Shown piece after piece: positions 7,104-11,792 of a DNA stretch of 11,792 bases. Under the pieces are notes generated by a model. It saw nothing but the letters and a program-made list of their open reading frames with translations. It searched no databases and was not told the origin of the DNA. Source of the stretch: Robiginitomaculum sp. (lineage in GTDB: Bacteria; Pseudomonadota; Alphaproteobacteria; Caulobacterales; Maricaulaceae); contig JAKITZ010000054.1 in NCBI GenBank assembly GCA_021647805.1, forward strand, positions 1 to 11,792. Reading direction: 5' to 3'. The stretch's first letter is position 1; each line of letters opens with the position of its first letter. The position numbers and the translations under genes were made by a program.

Positions 7104-7967
7104 ATGGACAAAACAAATCAAAAAACAATGCCAAAAGTATCAGTAGTTTTGTGCGCCCGTAACGAGGCCAAGCGGATACGTAAATCATTGCAAAGCATTA
7201 TAGCTTCTAAGCCTGATGAAATAGTCGTGGTCGATGGCAATTCAGATGATGAAACCGTTAGCATTGCCAAAGAATTTACCGATAATGTGATTGTCTCAAA
7301 AGCTGGCTCATTAACCGCAGACCGGCAAGTGGGAATTGATGCTTGTAAATACGAGTTGATCGCAATGATTGATGCTGATCACCGGATATTGCCTGACACT
7401 TTGCAGGGGCTTTATTTGGATCTGTGCGAATTTGACCTTGATGTGGTGCAGGCTGATTTGGGCATCGAAGATACCGGTTTTTGGCCGGCAGCAGAAAATC
7501 AAGCGTTCGATGTGTTCTTGAACCATCCTGGTAAAAAAACCATGATCGGAACCGCACCGGCCATGTACCGACGGCGGGTGTTTGCGGTAAATAAATTTGA
7601 TGCAAATATCACAAAGCACAAGGACGATGCAGATTTCTTTTATCGTCTGTCGCAAATTGACGGGTTTTCATTTGGCTCCGGCAGAACCAGAGTGATGCAG
7701 GAACATTTCGCTTCATTTGGCGATTATGTGAAGAAGTTTGCTTGGTATGGAATTGGTGATGCTGAGTTTTGTTATAAGCACCGCTCCCGCGCACCATCAA
7801 TGTTCTTTCATCTGTTTGTCCGCTATCCGTTCATAAGATCAGCGCAAGCGATTTTAAAAAGCAAATACAAAGCAATTCCGTACCTTTTCCTCTGTGGGTT
7901 TGTTCGTGGAGGCTCAATGGGTTGGAATTTATTGTTCAATCGAAAAGCGATGCAATCGTCTGACTAG
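7104..7967 (+). CDS. Family 2 glycosyltransferase
   Basis: 287 residues. GT-A fold glycosyltransferases of family GT2 move a sugar from a nucleotide donor to a lipid, polysaccharide or protein acceptor. The N-terminal nucleotide-binding half is clear: PKVSVVLCARNEAKRI (10-25), IVVVDGNSDDET (40-51), and the metal-binding acidic motif IDAD at 89-92 (Asp90, Asp92). GTAPAMYRRRVF near 149-160 and KHKDDADFFYRL (171-182), containing a likely ED-like catalytic acidic cluster, are in family positions. A hydrophobic stretch near 256-268 suggests membrane association. Acceptor and sugar are unknown. ATG at 7104 and ATG at 7128 are both possible; neither has a good Shine-Dalgarno. It stands alone between a repeat-rich gap and a repeat-type terminator, with no other sugar genes in the window. 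Confidence 0.9.
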   Translation: MDKTNQKTMPKVSVVLCARNEAKRIRKSLQSIIASKPDEIVVVDGNSDDETVSIAKEFTDNVIVSKAGSLTADRQVGIDACKYELIAMIDADHRILPDTLQGLYLDLCEFDLDVVQADLGIEDTGFWPAAENQAFDVFLNHPGKKTMIGTAPAMYRRRVFAVNKFDANITKHKDDADFFYRLSQIDGFSFGSGRTRVMQEHFASFGDYVKKFAWYGIGDAEFCYKHRSRAPSMFFHLFVRYPFIRSAQAILKSKYKAIPYLFLCGFVRGGSMGWNLLFNRKAMQSSD

Positions 7968-8029
7968 AGCCTTTCCGAAAAAGTGTGGAGCGGTTTTTCG
8001 ATAAGAAATGCGACAAAACAAATACTCTA
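7965..8029. repeat. Intergenic repeat of a type seen in Alphaproteobacteria, with short terminal inverted repeats
   Basis: The element is bounded by TAGAG (7965-7969) and CTCTA (8025-8029). It contains TTTCCGAAAAAGTGTGGAG and then CGGTTTTTCG, AAGAAATGCG and AAAACAAA. From memory this block order matches an abundant intergenic repeat of Rhizobiales and related genomes. It fills nearly the whole gap between two convergent genes, and its first three bases are the stop codon of the glycosyltransferase. Confidence 0.6.
7976..8000. terminator. Hairpin likely acting as bidirectional terminator
   Basis: CGAAAAA at 7976-7982 pairs with TTTTTCG at 7994-8000 around an 11-base loop. The stem is symmetric in A and T runs, so it could work for the glycosyltransferase on one strand and the carbonic anhydrase on the other. 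No separate U-tract follows, so termination is an inference from position. Confidence 0.45.
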
Positions 8030-8033
8030 AGGT

Positions 8034-8669
8034 TTAAGGCTCGATAAATTGTCCGTTCTCTTTGTTCAGCAGCCATAATTTGCCATCGGCAATTTCAAAC
8101 CATGCGCCATACAAGGTTAGCTCGCCAGCTTCTTCGCCGGCGGCTACTGACGGGAATGTTCGCAAGTTCTCGATGGAGCGAATTACCGAGTTCTTTTCGG
8201 CGCAGGTTTGCAACTCTGCCCCCTCAAGGTCATGGTCGTTTAATGTATCGCCCACTGACGGCTTTAATCGTTCAATCCACGGATCAATAAACGGGCCATT
8301 ACTGGTGCCATTTAATTGTGCATCTATTGTCGCGGCAATGCCGCCACAATGTTGATGCCCCATGACCACGATATTTTGTATTTTTAAGACACGAATGGCG
8401 AACTCCACAGCCACGGCAGTCGAGTCACATTGGTTGTCTGGATTGTGCGGCGGTACCAAATTGGCGACATTGCGAATGACAAATATCTCGCCAGGTCTGG
8501 TTTGAAAAATTACCTCTGGTGAAACCCGTGAATCGCAACAAGAAACAACCAATGTCGCTGGGGTCTGGCCGTGTTCGGCTAGATCATGATATTGTTGTTG
8601 ATTGGCGAGAAACGAGCCATCACGAAATGCGCTATAGCCGGTTAAAAGATCGTTGGGAAAATTATTCAT
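8034..8669 (-). CDS. Beta-class carbonic anhydrase
   Basis: 211 residues. Beta-carbonic anhydrases interconvert CO2 and bicarbonate at a zinc ion in the cytoplasm, supplying bicarbonate to carboxylases and carbamoyl-phosphate synthase. The zinc site is complete: Cys44-x-Asp46-Ser-Arg48 in SCCDSRVSPE (Cys ligand and the Asp/Arg dyad) and His105/Cys108 in GHQHCGG. PGEIFVIRNVANLVPP at 59-74 is the conserved beta-CA segment. Length and pattern are close to the CynT-like group, but no cyanase gene is present, so a cyanate role is not supported. It is last in the probable five-gene minus-strand run, 56 bases after the HIT gene. The ATG at 8669 has no clear Shine-Dalgarno. Confidence 0.96.
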   Translation of the reverse strand: MNNFPNDLLTGYSAFRDGSFLANQQQYHDLAEHGQTPATLVVSCCDSRVSPEVIFQTRPGEIFVIRNVANLVPPHNPDNQCDSTAVAVEFAIRVLKIQNIVVMGHQHCGGIAATIDAQLNGTSNGPFIDPWIERLKPSVGDTLNDHDLEGAELQTCAEKNSVIRSIENLRTFPSVAAGEEAGELTLYGAWFEIADGKLWLLNKENGQFIEP

Positions 8670-8725
8670 AAGAACAGGAAATAACTGGAAATTTCTGGCA
8701 GATCAACAATAATCGTGAAGGTGTA

Positions 8726-9157
8726 TCATAACGCCGCAGAGATTTTCATTGCTTGTTCCAATAGTACTTTCATTTCCGCCATTTGTCCTCGGCCATGGCG
8801 TTGCATGTTAAGTTCTGAAAATTTAGGAATAATATGAAAATGTAAGTGGAAAACAGTTTGCCCCGCCGCTTCGCCATTAAATTGGGTGATAATAATTCCG
8901 TCCGGAGCAAAAGCTTTTTCTACAGCAAGAGCAATTTTCTGCACACCGGCAATGACTGTGAGTAATTGCTGTGGGTCGGTATCAAATAAATTTCGGCTGG
9001 GCTTTTTGGGTATTACCAATGTGTGACAGGGGCTTTGCGGAAATGCGTCCATAAAGCTAAGTATGTGTTCGTCTTCGTATACCTTTGCCGCGGGTATTTC
9101 GTCGCGCAGGATTTTTGCGAATATGTTTTGTTGATCATATTTTCCGGTAAGGCTCAT
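8726..9157 (-). CDS. HIT family (HINT-like) nucleotide hydrolase
   Basis: 143 residues. HIT proteins hydrolyse nucleoside phosphoramidates or related nucleotide conjugates, including aminoacyl-adenylates. The histidine triad is HLHFHII with His104, His106 and His108, the last two around the catalytic position. The N-terminal NIFAKILRDEIPAAKVYEDE and DAFPQSPCHTLVIPKK are the usual HINT-like strands. Length is normal. AGGAT lies upstream of the ATG at 9157. It follows the DUF482 gene by 49 bases, a pairing that recurs in Alphaproteobacteria. The physiological substrate is not known. Confidence 0.93.
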   Translation of the reverse strand: MSLTGKYDQQNIFAKILRDEIPAAKVYEDEHILSFMDAFPQSPCHTLVIPKKPSRNLFDTDPQQLLTVIAGVQKIALAVEKAFAPDGIIITQFNGEAAGQTVFHLHFHIIPKFSELNMQRHGRGQMAEMKVLLEQAMKISAAL

Positions 9158-9206
9158 TTGGATTATCCTATGTTTTGCCTAAAATAGCCAATAGTTGTCG
9201 CTGCGT

Positions 9207-10355
9207 CTATGTGGCAGATTGCCGGTAAGGAGATATGTTAAGGTATTGCAATTGTTGTTGCTTGATCGCGGCACGTTCTTCTGCGAGGAAATTTTGTACT
9301 GCACTGGCAAACCCCGGATCAGGTATGAAATGATAAGAGCAGGTTTGAACCGGTAAATAACCTCTGGCGATTTTGTGTGAGCCTTGCGCCCCAGCTTCGA
9401 CACGGGACAAACCAAGCTCGATAGCTGCCTCTATTGCCCGATGGTAACACAACTCGAAATGCAGGCTGTCATAATTGGACACACAGCCCCAATATCGACC
9501 ATAAAGACAATCGCCACCAATAAAGTTTAACGCTCCAGCAACCCATTTGTCTTGGTTTTTGGCCATGATCAGTAATATATGTTTGCTCATGCTTTGATGT
9601 AACAGATCAAAGAATTGCCGGTTTAGATAAGGTTGTCCCCATTTTCTAGCACCGGTATCAAGGTAAAATTCGTAAAACGAGTCCCAGTGTTCACTTGCCA
9701 AGTCATCACCACTTAGAGCAATAATCTGCACGTTTTGATTGGCTTTTTTGCGTTCTTTTCTTATGGCCTTTCGTTTGCGCGAGGTAAGCCTTGCAAGAAA
9801 ATCATCATAGTTTTCATAGCTTTGGTTAGTAAAATGAAATTGTAAGTCATTACGTTTTAACCAACCAGCATCGGTAAACTCATTTGCATCTTGTGAATTG
9901 GTAAAAGTAACATGAGCAGAACTTGCGCCAAACCTGCCGGTTACTTCTTGCATGGCGGCGACTAATTGTTGTCGGACTTTCGGCTCTGTTGCCAATATTC
10001 GCGCACCAGTTACCGGAGTAAACGGAATACAGCTTTGCAGTTTTGGGTAATATTGCCCGCCGGCATTTTCATAAGCTGCCGCCCAGCTATGATCGAAAAC
10101 GTATTCTCCTTGCGAGTGGTTTTTCAAATAAAGCGGCATTGCGCCGATGACTTCGCCTCGGTCATTTTCAGCAATAATATGACATGGTAACCAGCCGGAG
10201 TTTTTACCAACGGAGCCTGATTGCTCTAATGCGCGCAAGAATTGATGGCTGATGAACGGATCAAATTTAGAGATGTCAGGATTGGCCAGAGCGTTCCAGT
10301 CGCCAGCAGAAATTTCTGCTATCGAGCGTAACACTTGGATTTTAACTTCGCTCAT
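9207..10355 (-). CDS. DUF482 / FemAB-like GNAT-fold protein (COG3146)
   Basis: 382 residues. The protein belongs to the DUF482 family, annotated as GNAT N-acetyltransferase or 'peptidoglycan biosynthesis/recognition' and related in fold to FemAB aminoacyltransferases; the reaction is not established. Family features are FDPFISHQFLRALEQSG near 31-47, GEYVFDHSWAAAYENAGGQY and YYPKLQSCIPFTPVTGARIL near 83-122, a basic patch TSRKRKAIRKERK near 190, and the C-terminal GLSRVEAGAQGSHKIARGY. It is cytosolic by sequence, with no signal peptide or membrane helix. The ATG at 10355 overlaps the end of the preceding gene by 14 bases, which implies translational coupling. Confidence 0.88.
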   Translation of the reverse strand: MSEVKIQVLRSIAEISAGDWNALANPDISKFDPFISHQFLRALEQSGSVGKNSGWLPCHIIAENDRGEVIGAMPLYLKNHSQGEYVFDHSWAAAYENAGGQYYPKLQSCIPFTPVTGARILATEPKVRQQLVAAMQEVTGRFGASSAHVTFTNSQDANEFTDAGWLKRNDLQFHFTNQSYENYDDFLARLTSRKRKAIRKERKKANQNVQIIALSGDDLASEHWDSFYEFYLDTGARKWGQPYLNRQFFDLLHQSMSKHILLIMAKNQDKWVAGALNFIGGDCLYGRYWGCVSNYDSLHFELCYHRAIEAAIELGLSRVEAGAQGSHKIARGYLPVQTCSYHFIPDPGFASAVQNFLAEERAAIKQQQLQYLNISPYRQSAT

Positions 10356-10731
10356 ATTTCCAGCGGTTTTTGCAGTCGTGACAGATGAAATGTTTGGTAC
10401 GCCTTATTGCCGGTATCAAGAGAATTATTGCTATTGCCACCTCAAGTAAACTTACCATTTGTGATGTTTTGGTTGATGAACATTTGGGGCAGGGGGCTGC
10501 TGCTTCTGATGCGGGGAGTTGTTGTTGATCGGTAATTTCGTGTGCGGCCTGTAATTCAGTTTCCAATACTAACAAGCGAACATTGCCAAGGGTAACGCCA
10601 CCCGCCCAATTAGTTGAACTGGTATGATAGTCGGGTACCAAAGCATACAGGCCTGCCGCCTCAAGCGAGGCTTTGACACACAAGGCTTCATAGACATCGT
10701 TGTATATATTTAACAATACCAGTTTGGACAA
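10342..10731 (-). CDS. DUF2007 domain protein with C-terminal zinc-ribbon and membrane segment
   Basis: 129 residues. Residues 1-65 look like DUF2007 ('putative signal-transducing protein'), a small ferredoxin-like fold with the pattern VYEALCVKASLEAAGLYALVP followed by VRLLVLETELQAAHEI. Two CxxC pairs follow: Cys81/Cys84 (CPKC) and Cys117/Cys120 (CHDC), suggesting one zinc ribbon. Between them is a hydrophobic helix at about 92-109 (VSLLEVAIAIILLIPAI), an unusual insertion that may anchor the protein in the membrane; if it does span the membrane the two cysteine pairs could not share a zinc. The start is TTG at 10731, five bases after the stop of the RidA-family gene, with AAGAG just upstream. 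No function is established. Confidence 0.8.
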   Translation of the reverse strand: MSKLVLLNIYNDVYEALCVKASLEAAGLYALVPDYHTSSTNWAGGVTLGNVRLLVLETELQAAHEITDQQQLPASEAAAPCPKCSSTKTSQMVSLLEVAIAIILLIPAIRRTKHFICHDCKNRWKYERS

Positions 10732-10736
10732 AGCTC

Positions 10737-11198
10737 TTATTCAACCTCGAAAATGCCATCAACTTCAACCGCAGTTCCCATCGGTAAGGACGAGCTGCCA
10801 ACGGCAAACCTTGCATGGCGGCCAATATCGCCAAAAAGCTCGACCATTAGATCAGATGCTCCGTTCATCACATTTGGTATATCGGTAAAACTTGGCTCTG
10901 ACTGTATAAATCCGCCAAGTTTCACCACTCGGCGAACCTTATTCAGGTCATTATCAAGGGCGGCGGAAACCTGTGCCAGTAAATTGATTGCACAAAGCCG
11001 TGCAGCACTCTTGCCGGCGTCTATGTTCATATCCCGCCCTAAAGTTCCGGTGACAATGCCGTTTGGTCCGATGGCGATTTGCCCGGAAATAAACAATAAA
11101 TTTCCAGATCGGACAAAAGGAACATAATTGGCGATCGGAGCTACTGGCTTTGGCAAAGTAATGCCAAGCTCATTAAGTCTGGCTGCTATGTCGGTCAT
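10737..11198 (-). CDS. RidA family protein (YjgF/YER057c/UK114 superfamily)
   Basis: 153 residues. RidA deaminates reactive enamine/imine intermediates released by pyridoxal-phosphate enzymes, protecting those enzymes from damage. Here FVRSGNLLFISGQIA (28-42), an AGKSAARLCAINLLAQVSAAL helix and a C-terminal AVEVDGIFEV strand define the fold. Arg130 in HARFAVGSSSLP aligns with the catalytic arginine (Arg105) of canonical RidA. The chain is longer than RidA (about 128 residues), and the N-terminal IAARLNELGITLPKP marks the larger YjgF-like subgroup, whose activity is less certain. ATG at 11198 is preceded by a strong AAAGGAGA; an upstream in-frame TTG at 11237 is rejected. It appears to be first gene of the minus-strand run. 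Confidence 0.93.
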   Translation of the reverse strand: MTDIAARLNELGITLPKPVAPIANYVPFVRSGNLLFISGQIAIGPNGIVTGTLGRDMNIDAGKSAARLCAINLLAQVSAALDNDLNKVRRVVKLGGFIQSEPSFTDIPNVMNGASDLMVELFGDIGRHARFAVGSSSLPMGTAVEVDGIFEVE

Positions 11199-11203
11199 AT
11201 AAG

Positions 11204-11211
11204 TCTCCTTT
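11204..11211 (-). promoter_or_regulatory. Strong ribosome binding site of the RidA-family gene
   Basis: On the minus strand AAAGGAGA ends five bases before ATG at 11198. It is the strongest Shine-Dalgarno in the window and fixes the start. Confidence 0.75.
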
Positions 11212-11287
11212 GAATATATGACAGTGTAGGTAAGCAAAAGACAATCGTCACTAGGAAATTAAAAAATCACTGGTAGTAATTTACCGC

Positions 11288-11318
11288 TTGACTTTACGTT
11301 TACGGAAACTGGCATAGT
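11288..11318 (+). promoter_or_regulatory. Candidate promoter of the alpha/beta hydrolase
   Basis: TTGACT at 11288-11293 matches the -35 consensus at five of six bases. CATAGT at 11313-11318 is a partial -10 (four of six) at 19-base spacing. It lies 25 bases before the start codon, in the divergent gap shared with the RidA-family gene. Confidence 0.4.
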
Positions 11319-11332
11319 TTTGCAATTACAGT

Positions 11333-11336
11333 AGGA
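11333..11336 (+). promoter_or_regulatory. Ribosome binding site of the alpha/beta hydrolase
   Basis: AGGA at 11333-11336 lies six bases before ATG at 11343 and supports that start. Confidence 0.5.
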
Positions 11337-11342
11337 ATTACA

Positions 11343-11792
11343 ATGTCAGTTACTGAGAAAAAATTAAACTTTAACGCTCGCGATGACCAAAACTTGGGCG
11401 GCGTGCTTATCGCGCCTGCCAACCCAAAGGCTGGATTGCTGATCTCGTCGGCAACTGCGGTGACCACAGATTTCTACGCCCATTTTGCCAGATATGCGGC
11501 TGCAAGAGGTTTTGCCTGTTTGTTATATGATTGTCGCGGCGTTGGTTCGTCACGCCCTAAACAGTTAAAGGGCTATCAGGCGAATATGGCCGATTGGGGC
11601 AAACTTGATGCGCCAGCAGCTTTGGACGAGCTACAGCGTCAAGTTCCTGATCTGCCATTGTTTACTATTGGTCATTCGGTTGGCGGGCATTTTATCGGTT
11701 TTATGGATAATCATCATAAAATCACCGCAAATGCTTTTGTCGCTGTTGGTTCTGGTTTTTGGGGCGGGCACCGCCCAACTGAATGTGTTCTG
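11343..11792 (+). CDS. Alpha/beta hydrolase, 5' part (runs off the window)
   Basis: The frame is open from ATG at 11343 to the last base, giving 150 residues with no stop. It encodes an alpha/beta hydrolase fold protein of the COG4757-like group. After an N-terminal beta-strand region (LGGVLIAPANPKAGLLIS) come FYAHFARYAAARGFACLLYDCRGVGSS at about 44-70, the usual strand-helix with an acidic turn, and the nucleophile elbow GHSVGG with Ser111 or so. The acid and His of the triad would lie beyond the window. No signal peptide is present, so it is probably cytoplasmic. The substrate is unknown; esterase or peptidase activity is possible. It is divergent from the RidA-family gene with a 144-base gap that has its own promoter-like signal. 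Confidence 0.88.
   Translation, partial: MSVTEKKLNFNARDDQNLGGVLIAPANPKAGLLISSATAVTTDFYAHFARYAAARGFACLLYDCRGVGSSRPKQLKGYQANMADWGKLDAPAALDELQRQVPDLPLFTIGHSVGGHFIGFMDNHHKITANAFVAVGSGFWGGHRPTECVL

Noticed and set aside
6916..7146. 76-residue open frame in the gap before the glycosyltransferase
   Set aside because: It overlaps the glycosyltransferase start, its product is Lys/Phe/Cys-rich without recognisable pattern, and the first part coincides with a promoter-like sequence.
10753..11127. 124-residue plus-strand frame antisense to the RidA-family gene
   Set aside because: It lies entirely within a gene that has a strong Shine-Dalgarno and clear fold motifs; no start signal or homology is visible on the plus strand.
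11213..11218. TATATT on the minus strand as -10 box of the RidA-family gene
   Set aside because: Transcription from it would start inside the ribosome binding site at 11204-11211, and no -35 lies at the right distance.

Overview
The window looks like a chromosomal segment of a moderately AT-leaning alphaproteobacterium. The basis is gene order and repeats: a divergent tadA / rluB-rsmD cluster, a DUF482 acetyltransferase-like gene beside a HIT gene, and an intergenic repeat resembling one common in Rhizobiales and relatives. A family- or genus-level placement cannot be supported from the sequence alone. Shine-Dalgarno signals are strong at only a few genes (nitrilase, rluB, rsmD, RidA family, terminal hydrolase) and weak or absent at others.

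Layout. Bases 1-129 are the 3' end of carA. It is followed on the same strand by an orphan oligopeptide-type substrate-binding lipoprotein (163-1707). The next three genes are on the minus strand: a nitrilase (1704-2639, tail-to-tail with the lipoprotein), a secreted beta-lactamase-fold serine hydrolase with two N-terminal beta-sandwich-like domains (2688-4529), and tadA (4579-5037). They are read in the order tadA, hydrolase, nitrilase, with gaps of about 50 bases. Divergent from tadA is the overlapping rluB-rsmD pair (5048-6398), so this block is devoted to tRNA and rRNA modification.

Bases 6399-7103 hold no convincing gene. They contain two inverted-repeat structures and two candidate promoters. 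After them comes a stand-alone family 2 glycosyltransferase (7104-7967). A 66-base repeat with a hairpin separates it from a tail-to-tail five-gene minus-strand run. Read 5' to 3' this run is: RidA-family protein (11198-10737), DUF2007/zinc-ribbon membrane protein, DUF482 protein, HIT protein, beta-carbonic anhydrase (to 8034). The first three are tightly coupled (5-base gap, then 14-base overlap) and the last two follow after about 50 bases, so the run is probably one operon. Divergent from it is the 5' part of an alpha/beta hydrolase (11343 to the window end) with its own candidate promoter.

Functionally this is mostly core maintenance: pyrimidine/arginine precursor synthesis, RNA modification, clearance of reactive metabolites, nucleotide hydrolysis and CO2/bicarbonate balance. 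A few accessory genes are scattered among them (nitrilase, secreted hydrolase, orphan binding protein, glycosyltransferase). I found no defence system, CRISPR array, prophage, transposase, tRNA or rRNA, and no convincing evidence for a new multi-gene system. The least explained items are the multidomain serine hydrolase, the DUF2007/zinc-ribbon protein and the repeat-rich gap before the glycosyltransferase.
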